Of a DNA stretch of 52,261 bases, positions 16,126 through 24,104 are shown piece by piece. The DNA comes from Myxococcus llanfairpwllgwyngyllgogerychwyrndrobwllllantysiliogogogochensis (lineage in GTDB: Bacteria > Myxococcota > Myxococcia > Myxococcales > Myxococcaceae), in contig NZ_VIFM01000055.1 of the NCBI RefSeq assembly GCF_006636215.1, positions 1-52,261 of the forward strand. Reading direction: 5' to 3'. Within the stretch, counting starts at the first letter, position 1; every line of letters begins with the position of its first letter. The notes under the pieces were generated by a model. The model had not been told where the DNA came from. It worked only from the letters and a program-made list of their open reading frames with translations, and did no database searches. The position numbers were made by a program, and so were the translations under genes.

Positions 16126-16969
16126 AGAATGCCGGATCCGAGAGGAGCTGTTGAAAGTACCCTCTCGCAGTTGATTCCATCAACGCGATAGCTCGGCGAT
16201 CCTTCTTTTCCTCAAGGAATCGGTGGCCATGAACCACTTCGTTCCGTCGGCGATAGTGCGCTTCGTATGCATGATTCCGGTGCGACCTATCCGGTATCAG
16301 TCGACCTTGTTGCTCAAGGACTGCCTCGGCAAACTGCCGTGCGCCTCCGCCTTGCCCGGTTTGGACCACGGTCTCAATCGCGCGGCAGAACAGCTCGTAT
16401 CGGTCATCAACAACGTCCTGATGGCATGCTCGAAAAAAGGACCGGACTCCACGCAGAAAGTAGTCATACCCGCGCTCCCTCCAGTCCTCCGCCGTCAGTT
16501 TGAGGAGGCGAGAGGTGATGGCGGGCACCTTGTCGATATCGAAGCGCAGCCGACGCCACCCCTCACGTGCTGACCATGGCTCCAGGGAAGTAATGCCCTG
16601 GAGGGAACGCTGGCCATCCGGCTCGTGGAGTTCGACCGTAATGACCCGGTGAGCCATGCCCCATCCGGACACCATCGAAAGGGCGATGTCCACGAGTCCG
16701 AGCTTGCGTTCGAGTTCAACGTCTACCGCGCCAATGACCTTGTCGTCGACTTCCTGCTCGGCCCACACAACGAAGATTGGTGACTCCAGGGGCTCCAGCG
16801 CCTCCGGGCTGTACTGCCTGGAGAAGCTCGGAGGGATGTCAACAGGAGCGAGCGGCCAGGCCGTCGCGAGATAGACGTCCGGAGCCAGCACCAAGCGCTC
16901 CGTTGTGGGCATCCTTGCGTGGAGGCCCGCCACAGCCATCAACGCGCGCTTAAGCATCTTGGTCGCCAA
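15986..16969 (-). CDS. HEPN-like (Apea type) protein
   Basis: About 327 aa if started at TTG 16969, which has GGAGG 7 nt upstream; ATG 16957 lacks an SD. The N-terminal half has no recognised motif (PSFSRQYSPEALEPLESPIF, VVWAEQEVDDKVIGAVDVEL). The C-terminal half is helical: 'YELFCRAIETVV', 'EAVLEQQGRLIP', then 'YRRRNEVVHGHRF', which fits the HEPN Rx4-6H signature (RNxxxH) in the Apea-like arrangement. HEPN proteins are often metal-independent RNases in toxin or defence contexts. Downstream of 'LSDPAFFESAL' the frame may be wrong (see 15865-16125). RNase function is inferred. Confidence 0.65.
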   Translation of the reverse strand: MATKMLKRALMAVAGLHARMPTTERLVLAPDVYLATAWPLAPVDIPPSFSRQYSPEALEPLESPIFVVWAEQEVDDKVIGAVDVELERKLGLVDIALSMVSGWGMAHRVITVELHEPDGQRSLQGITSLEPWSAREGWRRLRFDIDKVPAITSRLLKLTAEDWRERGYDYFLRGVRSFFRACHQDVVDDRYELFCRAIETVVQTGQGGGARQFAEAVLEQQGRLIPDRSHRNHAYEAHYRRRNEVVHGHRFLEEKKDRRAIALMESTARGYFQQLLSDPAFFESALASQRARVEARDSESLRRQVRAANRGQEGAPPRPARRPRSST

Positions 16970-17155
16970 GGACGAACCTCCATGTGGTCGCGGCACTCAC
17001 CCACTTCAATCCTCGCCTTGAGAATAGGTGGGGAGCGGCTAGATGGAAGTTCGTGGCTTCGGACGCATTCGGGACGGAGCTGTCCCTTCTCCGCGCACGG
17101 ACGCAGCACACGAACGTGCAGACCAAGCTCCTTAATCAGGAGGCGGCCCGTAACC

Positions 17156-17189
17156 AACTGGGGAGACCTCGGCACGGGTCTCCCCAGTT
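17156..17189 (-). terminator. Perfect 13-bp hairpin after the RDPGG-repeat gene
   Basis: AACTGGGGAGACC (17156-17168) pairs perfectly with GGTCTCCCCAGTT (17177-17189) across an 8-nt loop. It lies 19 nt beyond the stop at 17208 of the minus-strand gene. No U-tract follows, so it may be a rho-independent-like stabiliser rather than a classical terminator. Confidence 0.6.
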
Positions 17190-17207
17190 AGCCCTACCGG
17201 AGATCCA

Positions 17208-17999
17208 TCAAGAGCGGCGCCGCCCCAGCGGGTCGCGGATGCTCTGCATCATCTCCCTCATGGCGCGCATGCCGCCAGGGTCGCGGATGCTCTGCATCAT
17301 CTCCTTCATGGCCCGCATGCCACCGGGGTCGCGGATGCTCTGCATCATCTCCTTCGCGGCGCGCATGCCTCCTGGGTCCCGGATGCTCTCCAGCACCGCC
17401 TGCGCGGCTCGCAGGCCGCCCGGGTCGCGGACGTTCTCCAGCACCGCCTGCGCGGCTCGCAGGCCGCCCGGGTCGCGGACGTTCTCCAGCACCGCCTGCG
17501 CGGCTCGCAGGCCACCGGGGTCGCGGATGTTCTCCAGCACCGCCTGCGCGGCTCGCATGCCACCCGGGTCGCGGATGTTCTCCAGCACCGCCTTCATGGC
17601 CCGCACGCCACCTGGGTCCCGAAAACGCTCGAACAGCTCCCTCGTGGCTCGCAGGCCGCCCGGGTCCCGGAAGCTCTCCGTCAGCTCCCTCTCGGCGCGG
17701 ATGGCCTCCGACAGCCAGGTCACCCCTGCCTCCGGACTGATGGGTGCTTCCGACATCACCGCAGGCGCCGCTGCTGAAGGCTCCTGACCCGCGGCGGATG
17801 CTGCCTCCAACCTCTCGCCGTCCGCGGTTACCACCGAAGGCTGCTGGCCCGCAGCCTCTGCAGGTTCCGGCTTCCGGTCGACGTACCCCAGATCGGACGA
17901 ATGGGCGTTGCGGAGGTGCTGCAGGGCGGACTGATACGACTCCCCATTGCGGGCCGCCCGCTCTCTGGCGCGACGCTTCAACTTACCTGTGCTGCTCAT
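17208..17999 (-). CDS. RDPGG tandem-repeat protein
   Basis: 263 aa from ATG 17999 (GAGG 6 nt upstream). Residues 1-30 are basic and helical (KLKRRARERAARNGESYQSA) and resemble the short N-terminal helix of other myxobacterial small proteins. Residues 30-104 are an Ala/Pro/Glu linker. Residues 105-263 are ten consecutive 16-residue units of pattern (A/E)(V/M)(L/M)(E/Q)(N/S)(I/V)RDPGG(M/L)RA(A/M)(Q/K); nine keep RDPGG and the last has RDPLG. The helix-Asp-Pro-Gly-Gly-helix pattern suggests a solenoid of short helices with rigid turns. No signal peptide. No known family recognised; unit number is likely to vary by slippage. Confidence 0.82.
   Translation of the reverse strand: MSSTGKLKRRARERAARNGESYQSALQHLRNAHSSDLGYVDRKPEPAEAAGQQPSVVTADGERLEAASAAGQEPSAAAPAVMSEAPISPEAGVTWLSEAIRAERELTESFRDPGGLRATRELFERFRDPGGVRAMKAVLENIRDPGGMRAAQAVLENIRDPGGLRAAQAVLENVRDPGGLRAAQAVLENVRDPGGLRAAQAVLESIRDPGGMRAAKEMMQSIRDPGGMRAMKEMMQSIRDPGGMRAMREMMQSIRDPLGRRRS
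17211..17687 (-). repeat. Ten tandem 48-nt coding repeats
   Basis: The 48-nt units encode RDPGG-centred 16-mers. Central units are almost identical at DNA level (for example GCGGCTCGCAGGCC blocks at about 17400, 17450 and 17500), showing recent duplication or homogenisation. The outer units are more diverged. Confidence 0.9.
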
Positions 18000-18361
18000 G
18001 TAGTACCTCGTCTGGACAAGGCAAGGCCGATGGTCCGTGCACCTCGCCCCGCAGTCCATTCGGAGGTACAGCATCTTGGGACTGAGTCCCTTCGCCCTCG
18101 TAATGTCGGCTCCGCACGGAGAGCCAGAGAAGGTCAGGCGTAGACGACGCCAGCACGCTCACGATGCCACATGGCCATCCCTGGATCAATCTGGGCCACT
18201 CCCTCCTCACTCTGGGTGTGACCCTGCCCGTTCTCCGGCTCGCACGCCACCATCAGATCGGCACCGTTGACGAGGGGTCACCGGCAGTGTAGTTCGCGGA
18301 GATTCAATCGGTCCCCGATTGAAGGGCTCCAGCAGCCCCTCCTTGAAACCACTGAATATTG

Positions 18362-18490
18362 CTCGGCTTTCGGCCCTCAGAGAGTTTGAGTCCTCTGAGA
18401 GAAAAGCCGAGAACGAGTTCGCGCAGGGCTTCATTCGGGGAGCTGAAGAACGAAGGCCCTGCCAGTTTCTGGCGGGGCCTTTTTGTTTTT
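18362..18490 (+). ncRNA. Candidate structured small RNA with intrinsic terminator
   Basis: A long hairpin is formed by CTCGGCTTT (18362-18370) and AAAGCCGAG (18403-18411), containing an inner stem CTCAGAG (18376-18382)/CTCTGAG (18393-18399). After about 40 nt with no obvious structure comes a strong terminator with a T-tract. No convincing ORF occupies the unit, and no protein gene ends just upstream on this strand. The 5' end is unknown; it may start near 18320-18360. It could be a trans-acting sRNA or the 3' end of a longer transcript. It does not fold as tRNA or match tmRNA by eye. Confidence 0.55.
18454..18490 (+). terminator. Strong rho-independent terminator
   Basis: AGGCCCTGCCAG (18454-18465) pairs with CTGGCGGGGCCT (18469-18480), 12 bp with one G-U, loop TTT, followed by TTTTTGTTTTT. 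It is by far the best intrinsic terminator in the window. Confidence 0.88.
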
Positions 18491-18639
18491 CTCGGGCCTC
18501 TCGATGAAAATCGCGGGGCCTTCGTGACGAAGCCCCTGAGTCCCAAGTGATTCTGCCTCGCGGTGCTGCAGAGGGCGCTCTCGGCTCTCCGCTCCGCAGA
18601 CCGAGGAGACACCTTCCCTGACACAGGGGCGGCGTGGCT

Positions 18640-19107
18640 TTACCCCTGCCGTGGCGGTGCGTTCGCGTTGTCCATGTCCGAGACGATCAGCCACGGCCCA
18701 CCGGGTGCACGACGCAGGGTGAGGGTGAATTTTCCCGTGTCGTCGGCTCTGTTGCCATAACCGTATGCGCCGATGATGTAGCCGCTCGTGCCTTCGGTGG
18801 CAAACGCGAGCGCACGTAGCTGCAATAGACCGCCTCCTTGCCCCTCATAGGCGGCCCGGATGGCCGCACGACCACGGACAGGCGGGCGATTGCTCTGGAG
18901 TACGAACCCATCCTCCGCGAACAGCGAGGCCAGTGCGGCCGCGTCGCCTGCGCGCCATGCACGCTCGTAGTCGCGCAGCACGCGGTCCAGCGCAGGCGGC
19001 AATGCGACATCGGGAAGTCGTGCGGATGCGGCAGGAGCTGGGGTGCTCTGAGCCAGAAGCGGCGCAGTCAACAGCATCGAGCCGAGGACGACGAATGGAA
19101 GGCTCAT
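18640..19107 (-). CDS. Secreted NTF2-like (DUF4440/SnoaL-like) protein
   Basis: 155 aa from ATG 19107 with GAGG just upstream. Residues 1-20 form a signal peptide (MSLPFVVLGSMLLTAPLLAQ, cleavage near AQS). The mature part has the DUF4440/SnoaL cone fold pattern: 'VLRDYERAWRAGDAAALASL', 'FAEDGFVLQSNRPPVRGRAA', 'IRAAYEG', then strands ending 'GKFTLTLRRAPGGPWLIVSD'. Such domains bind small ligands or act as ketosteroid-isomerase-like enzymes; no specific substrate is indicated. Monocistronic by context. Confidence 0.85.
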   Translation of the reverse strand: MSLPFVVLGSMLLTAPLLAQSTPAPAASARLPDVALPPALDRVLRDYERAWRAGDAAALASLFAEDGFVLQSNRPPVRGRAAIRAAYEGQGGGLLQLRALAFATEGTSGYIIGAYGYGNRADDTGKFTLTLRRAPGGPWLIVSDMDNANAPPRQG

Positions 19108-19260
19108 GGACCTCGATCACGGGCGGGTGGTGGGTGTGGCGCCGAATGAGTATTGGAGCGAACACCATAGAACTGGTCTCGAAATTGAGCGAGCAAGTCT
19201 GGGAGCGGAAGCTGGGGAGCTAATCGACATGAGAGGGATGGACATGCTCGAAGCTGACCG

Positions 19261-19380
19261 GTGGACCTGACCGACGAACAGTTGGAGCTGATTGAGCCGC
19301 TTCTTCTCGTTAGGAAGCCGAAGAGGGACGACCGGCCTGGGCGGAGCGTTCTCCCTCCCGAAGGAGAGCTGAGCGGGTGA
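19261..19380 (+). pseudogene. IS5-type transposase N-terminal fragment
   Basis: 40 codons from GTG: 'DLTDEQLELIEPLLLVRKPK', then 'DDRPGRSVLPP' and a stop. This is the classic IS5/IS4 transposase opening (DLTDEQWxxIEPLLP...GRP). The catalytic region is missing; bases to about 19730 hold no supported gene. Confidence 0.75.
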
Positions 19381-19738
19381 ATGGTCCAGCAGCAACGGGC
19401 GGGACGGCGTGGACCAAGAGGCGAGGCAGGAGCTGCCAAGCGCGCCCGCCGACACGCGCCCTTGCTGCTTCTGCTCCCGCCCCACTCCACTTCTCCACGA
19501 GGGGCGCGTACGCCCAATCTTCCCCTGGGGAGCCCGAGGCGACGTCTCCAGTGACGTACGGCGATACCTGTTCTCCATCCACACGGTGATCGCTGACCTC
19601 AAGCACGAGCGTGCACCAGAGAAAGTTACCTGCGGCAAGAAGATGTCGAAGCGGCCCGCGGATGACGTGGCGGTGTCGCTCCATCAAGGCAGCAACTTGG
19701 CGGAGCTGAGTAATGGTCGGCAGGGCGACGCCAACGCC

Positions 19739-19832
19739 CGTGCCTACCCAAAATTCAGTCGCTGCGTCATGAGTGCGTCAAGGCTGCGTCAAACGTGCGT
19801 CATGACGCGAGCGATGCGCATGACGAGCCGCT
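19739..19832 (+). repeat. Dispersed intergenic repeat, copy A (longest)
   Basis: Begins TGCCTACCCAAAATTCAGTC, continues GCTGCGTCATGAGTGCGTCA, then further GCGTCA units and an ATGACGC palindromic end. It is the most complete member of the family. Confidence 0.7.
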
Positions 19833-19993
19833 GGGGCCTCCCTTCCGTTTGATAGGGGTCGGAATTATGCCCGGCGCAGACGCCTCAACTCCTCTCTGCC
19901 TGCGTGTGGACACTCCCCAACCCTCCTGCGAACGCAGGTAGGCTGGTGCAGCACGCGCGGGTCTACGAGGGTGTTGTTGGAAAGATCGCGACT

Positions 19994-21031
19994 CTACGCA
20001 GCGCGGCGCTCGTACCTGTGGTGGAGCCCGAAGACCTCCCGTAGCTCTATCACCTTGGCTCCATGCTCCGGGCCCTGCACCTTACGCGTCTCGGGCGCAT
20101 CTTTCCCGAGCGACAGGTGAGTCCGGCTCGCATTGTCGTAGCACTGGTACTCGCGCAGCAGGCGCCGAGCGTGGGCTTCGTTCAGGACGACGACATGGTC
20201 CAGCAGCTCCCTACGTATCGAGCCGATGACTCTCTCCGAATAGGGATTCTGCCACGGACACCATGCTGCACTCGGCACCTCGCGAATCCCCAAATGGGTA
20301 AGCGTGGCGCGAACACCCTCCGAGTAGAGCTTGTCCCTATCTCGGTGCAAGTACCTCGGAGCACTGGTCCAGGGAAAGGCCTCTCGCATCTGCTGCTTCG
20401 TCCATTCTTCCGTCGGGTGCGCTGTCACATTGAGGTGGAGGATTCGCCTGTCTCGGCGACTCACAACCACAAATCCCAACAGCATTCCAAACGTCGCAGT
20501 CGGAATGACAAAGAAATCCATCCCCGCGGACTCCGCCAGAGGCAAGCGCAAGAAGTTCCACCATGTTGGTGACGGTTTCGGCGCTCCCCTTCCCGGTCTG
20601 GGCATGTACCGAGCGACCGTTGTCTGGCCTACTTCCATCCCCAGCTTCAACAACTCCCCATGAATGCGCGGGGCACCCCATGTCGGGTTGGATTCAGCCA
20701 TGCGCCGAATCAACGCGCGCAGCTCCGGAGTTGCCCGAGGCCGCCCCACCCGACTCCGGGACTTCCAGCGCCAAAAGAGCCGAAAGCCCATCCGATGCCA
20801 CTTCACCACTGTCGCCGGCTGAACCAGGCACAGTGGCCTCCGCCAACCCTGCCAGAGGCGTTGGAGAACGACCCAGAAGATGCGGTCGCCCCGGGCAAGC
20901 CTCGGGAACGGGCGCTTCTCACGGAAGACTGCGAGTTGCTGGCGAAGAGCCAGGTTCTCCAGCGCCAGCTCCGAACGGCTCCGCAGGGCCGAGCGCATCG
21001 TCTCGACCAGCGTCTTCACGAAGACCCGCAT
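19994..21031 (-). CDS. Integrase-core (DDE) transposase, apparently intact
   Basis: 345 aa from ATG 21031 (MRVFVKTLVETMRSALRSRS); a longer frame to 21367 is low quality. Residues 1-150 contain 'LALENLALRQQLAVFREKRP' (leucine-zipper-like), 'RPLCLVQPATVVKWHRMGFR' and HTH 'NPTWGAPRIHGELLKLGMEV'. The rve-type core has 'AGMDFFVIPTATFGMLLGFV' (first Asp), 'YLHRDRDKLYSEG' (second Asp) and 'NPYSERVIGSIRREL' (Glu), so the DDE set is present. It ends in a typical 'VFGLHHRYERRAA' tail. Terminal inverted repeats were not identified. It could be the active source of IS debris, or a domesticated copy. Confidence 0.88.
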   Translation of the reverse strand: MRVFVKTLVETMRSALRSRSELALENLALRQQLAVFREKRPFPRLARGDRIFWVVLQRLWQGWRRPLCLVQPATVVKWHRMGFRLFWRWKSRSRVGRPRATPELRALIRRMAESNPTWGAPRIHGELLKLGMEVGQTTVARYMPRPGRGAPKPSPTWWNFLRLPLAESAGMDFFVIPTATFGMLLGFVVVSRRDRRILHLNVTAHPTEEWTKQQMREAFPWTSAPRYLHRDRDKLYSEGVRATLTHLGIREVPSAAWCPWQNPYSERVIGSIRRELLDHVVVLNEAHARRLLREYQCYDNASRTHLSLGKDAPETRKVQGPEHGAKVIELREVFGLHHRYERRAA

Positions 21032-21211
21032 CTTGCCATTCTTGCCGACTGTAGCTGGCAGGCCAGAGTTCTGCCACGCCCTATCACGCACCGCCTGCTG
21101 CCACATAGACAGCCGTGCACGCTCACCCACCTCCATCCCTTCTGCCCTCCGCATGCATTGGGAGCCCCGCACTCTTGGGGACCCATTCGAAGTACCGTGC
21201 ATGAAATGAAG

Positions 21212-21260
21212 CGTTCGCTGACGCACGCGTGGCACTGGATTCGAATTTTCGGTGGCCACA
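21212..21260 (-). repeat. Dispersed intergenic repeat, copy H (inverted)
   Basis: The reverse complement reads CCGAAAATTCGAATCCAGTG, then CACGCGTGCGTCAGC, matching the other copies in the opposite orientation. The surrounding 21032-21528 bases, upstream of the transposase, hold no supported gene. Confidence 0.55.
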
Positions 21261-21528
21261 ACCTCCGGGAGTGCGCACACCGCATGCTCCACGCATCGGA
21301 GTAGACGGGAGCAGGGTCGAGCAACCCAAAGGCCGCATTTCCAGGAAACACCTCGACCCACAAACACTGTTCATCTTTCGCGAAGAAAACAGCCCCTGGT
21401 GCGGGCTGATACGATGAGCGAGTCCCTCCACCTCCAGCCGCACTCCATACAGAGCACCGTTCCAGGACGCCTGTGACAATCTCATCCAGAAGCACCCGCC
21501 CTGGCGCCCCGCACTCGGAGAGCCCTCC

Positions 21529-21729
21529 ATGTCCGTGCTGAGCGAAGCCGACCTCCAGCGGTACATCCACGACGGCATCATCCGACTGGCCGGGCCCTTC
21601 CAGCGGAGTGGCGGACGAGGGTCGAGCCTTCCTCTGGAAGAAGACCGGGCTGTCTCCGGCGCCGCCGAGGAACAGGCCATCCGGCTGGCACTCGGACGAA
21701 GGGGCTCCCCGGAAGGACGGCGAGGGTGA
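21529..21729 (+). pseudogene. Possible phytanoyl-CoA dioxygenase (PhyH) N-terminal remnant
   Basis: 66 codons from ATG 21529. 'LSEADLQRYIHDGIIRLAGPF' resembles the conserved start of PhyH-like oxygenases (LSxxQxxxYxxDGxxxLxGxF). After that the frame becomes low-complexity and stops; no iron-binding HxD is present. A short fragment match only. Confidence 0.4.
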
Positions 21730-21763
21730 ATGGGCTTCACGACCTGCCCGTGCCGGAGGCGCC

Positions 21764-22093
21764 GTGAGTGAGACCAACGGCTTTGCTTGGGAGGGTACGT
21801 GTCCGAGTTGCCATGTCGAGGTCAGGGTCATCTTCCGGTCCCATGTCGGTTTGTTGGACGACCAGGTCTTCGAGCGGGGGGAAGACGTCTTCGGCCGCGA
21901 GACGAACAAGAAGCACCCCGTCCATGCACCTCGATACGAGCTTCGAAGCGGCAGCTTCTGGGCCTATGGCGTCGATGCGTGCCCGCATTGTCTGACGGAG
22001 CTGTGGAGTCGCGTGTTCGTGAGGAACGGTCGCTACGAGTCGTTGGTGCTCACGACGCCCCCCGAGGACCCTCTCTTCTGGGATGAGCTGTGA
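21764..22093 (+). CDS. Small zinc-ribbon-like protein
   Basis: 109 aa from GTG 21764 with GGAGG 5 nt upstream; the start overlaps the TGA of a preceding frame ending 'HDLPVPEAP', implying a truncated upstream partner. 'CPSC' near residue 14 and 'CPHC' near residue 77 could bind one zinc, with 'VIFRSHVGLLDDQVFERGED' and 'YELRSGSFWAYGVDACPHCL' between. No signal peptide. The family is not recognised, although the pattern is typical of small myxobacterial proteins encoded beside larger secreted partners. Confidence 0.65.
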   Translation: MSETNGFAWEGTCPSCHVEVRVIFRSHVGLLDDQVFERGEDVFGRETNKKHPVHAPRYELRSGSFWAYGVDACPHCLTELWSRVFVRNGRYESLVLTTPPEDPLFWDEL

Positions 22094-22215
22094 GACTGGC
22101 CTGGATGACCGGGCAGGCAGATGGAACCTCGAGCCGGCCACTTTTTTCCGCGCGGGTGCGAAGGAACCCAGCCTCTCGCGTTGAACCCAGTCAGCCATGA
22201 TAAGGAGATGCTCCC

Positions 22216-23529
22216 ATGCGAACTGGCCTCATCGTCCTCGCGCTCGGCGCGCCGCTCTTGCTGGGGTGTGGTGACTCCGGGGATTCCGAAGAACCGAACG
22301 ACTGTCCCACCACGGGCCAGGGCACGCTGGAGGTCACCATCCGCGGGCTCCCCTCCTCCACCGCCTCCATCGTCACCCTGCGCAACGGGAACGGGCTGCG
22401 GATCATCGATGCCTCGCGCAGGCTGGAGGGGCTCTCCGCGGGCACGTGGAACCTCCTTCCCGAGCCCACCGGCGGGAGCGGGCCGCTGATTCGCACGGCC
22501 TATGACGCACCGACCTCCCAGGTCTGCGTCCGCGACGGGCAGACGGCCACCGCCACTGTCGACTATGCGCTCGTCCCCAGCAGCCAGAAGCTGTGGCTGT
22601 CCACGAGCAATGGCGCCGCCGAACTCGAGGCCTTCTCCGCGGAGAGCCTCGGCGCCTCCGGGAGCCCCTCGGCCACGGTGTTGCTCGACTCCACCCCGGC
22701 CATTCCCCGCGCCTCAGGGCTCGCGTTCGACCGACGAGGCAACCTCTGGGTGGCGCTCGGCTCGGGGGAAATCCGGCGCTATCCCGCCCGGGACCTCGGC
22801 GCCTCGGGTGTCCGCGCGCCCGACGTCACCCTGACGGGCAGCGCCCTGCGCGGAGGCGTCCCGGGCCCCATTGCCCTCGCCTTCGACAGGATGGGGAACC
22901 TCTGGGTCTCCGTCGGCTTCAGCGACAAGGTGCTGCGCTTCGGCGCCGCCCAGCTCACCGCCAGCGGCTCGCCCACGCCCGAGGTGGAGCTCTCGGGGCT
23001 CGGCGAGCCGAGCGCCCTGGCGTTCGACGCCGAGGACAACCTGTGGGTGGCGGACAGCGCCAGCACCGGCTCCCGCGTGCACCGGGTGGGTAGCGTGCGC
23101 CTGGGCACGTCGGGCACGGTGACTCCCGAGACGAGCATCGACGCCAAGCCCACTCCGGATGGCGTCAGCTTCTCCGGCCCCTCGGGGCTCGCCTTCGACG
23201 AGGAAGGCAACCTGTGGGTCGCCTATGTCGCGAGTGGCATCGTCGCCCGGCTCACCCCCAGGGAGCAGGGCGACGCGGGCCCACGGACCGTCACGCCCGC
23301 GGTGTGGCTCGACGTCGGGGGGCCTAGGGAGCTCGCCTTCGACGAGGAGGGCGGGCTCTGGCTCGGCTACGATTCCGGCGACATCGCCCGCTTGAGCCCG
23401 GGCCAGCTCGCCGCCACCGGTGCGCCGACGCCCCAGACTCTCATCTCCAGCGCCGACCTCGGCGTCACCCACGGCGTGGCCATCTATCCCGCCCCCGCCA
23501 ACCTGCCCCTGTTCCACGGGCTGGACTGA
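22216..23529 (+). CDS. NHL/SMP-30-like beta-propeller lipoprotein
   Basis: 437 aa from ATG 22216, SD AAGGAGAT. The N-terminus MRTGLIVLALGAPLLLGC is a lipoprotein signal (Cys18). Residues 35-110 form a small beta domain (GTLEVTIRGLPSSTASIVTL). Residues about 120-430 are six or so propeller blades with the recurring 'GLAFDxxGNLWVA' / 'ALAFDxxDNLWVADSAS' motif and intervening 'LxASGxPxP' strands. NHL-type propellers are binding scaffolds or lactonases; no catalytic metal set is evident. Exported, probably outer-membrane attached. A GC-rich hairpin follows the stop. Confidence 0.88.
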   Translation: MRTGLIVLALGAPLLLGCGDSGDSEEPNDCPTTGQGTLEVTIRGLPSSTASIVTLRNGNGLRIIDASRRLEGLSAGTWNLLPEPTGGSGPLIRTAYDAPTSQVCVRDGQTATATVDYALVPSSQKLWLSTSNGAAELEAFSAESLGASGSPSATVLLDSTPAIPRASGLAFDRRGNLWVALGSGEIRRYPARDLGASGVRAPDVTLTGSALRGGVPGPIALAFDRMGNLWVSVGFSDKVLRFGAAQLTASGSPTPEVELSGLGEPSALAFDAEDNLWVADSASTGSRVHRVGSVRLGTSGTVTPETSIDAKPTPDGVSFSGPSGLAFDEEGNLWVAYVASGIVARLTPREQGDAGPRTVTPAVWLDVGGPRELAFDEEGGLWLGYDSGDIARLSPGQLAATGAPTPQTLISSADLGVTHGVAIYPAPANLPLFHGLD

Positions 23530-23538
23530 CGCTCGGCC

Positions 23539-23568
23539 CCCGGCGCGAAGGCCACTCTCCGCGCCGGG
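23539..23568 (+). terminator. GC hairpin after the propeller lipoprotein
   Basis: CCCGGCGCG (23539-23547) pairs perfectly with CGCGCCGGG (23560-23568), starting 10 nt after the stop. No T-tract. Confidence 0.55.
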
Positions 23569-23784
23569 TGTCGCGCTGGCAGTACGGCATCCCATCCGTT
23601 TTGCACGCACGGCCCGCGCCCCGGAGCGTCCCGCCCGCGAACACGCTTCGAGGGCGCGCTCGACAGGTCGCCGCGGGCAGGCTCGCTCAACGGTGACGGC
23701 TCAGCCTCCCTCGGAAGTACCACCACCATTGCCGCAGATGTAGCAGGACGGCTCACGCCCGCACGAGTTCGGGCCGCGCGCGCC

Positions 23785-23964
23785 TGGCCGTCCAGCCAGT
23801 AGCGGCTCTCCGTCTCCGCACGCAGATGGCTCTGCACCCAGCCGGCGAGCATCGGCATCTGCGCCTCAACGTTGGAGCGTGGCAGCTTCGCGCCGCGCGC
23901 CAGCATCGCGCTGAGGAAGCCATGGACGGCACTCGCGCGGACGGCGCGCGCGTACCGGAGCGGT
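23785..23964 (-). pseudogene. Internal fragment of the HERRGGVAEL family
   Basis: Translates to 'ARAVRASAVHGFLSAMLARG', then 'KLPRSNVEAQMPMLAGWVQS' and 'HLRAETESRYWLDGQARAA', corresponding to about residues 190-255 of the full copy. Both flanks are cut. The remaining bases between 23570 and 24104 hold no supported gene. Confidence 0.8.
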
Positions 23965-24104
23965 CCTCCAACGAGCCCTCGGCTTGCCGCTCAGGCACTG
24001 GTTCCTTGTCGCGCGCAGGCCGAGCTGCTATCCGTCAGGTCCCTGGCGTATCCCGCTCGCGCTGATGTCGCGAATCTGGAGCGGTCAAACCGTCAGGAGA
24101 CATC

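Noticed and set aside
17211-17687. CRISPR-like direct repeats
   Set aside because: The repeats are contiguous 48-nt units without spacers and keep one open frame on the minus strand; they are coding repeats.
18362-18411. tRNA-like hairpin
   Set aside because: No acceptor stem, anticodon arm or CCA-type end could be built; no T-loop consensus.
18319-18507. Short plus-strand ORF across the structured RNA
   Set aside because: It runs through the terminator stem and has no SD or homologous character.
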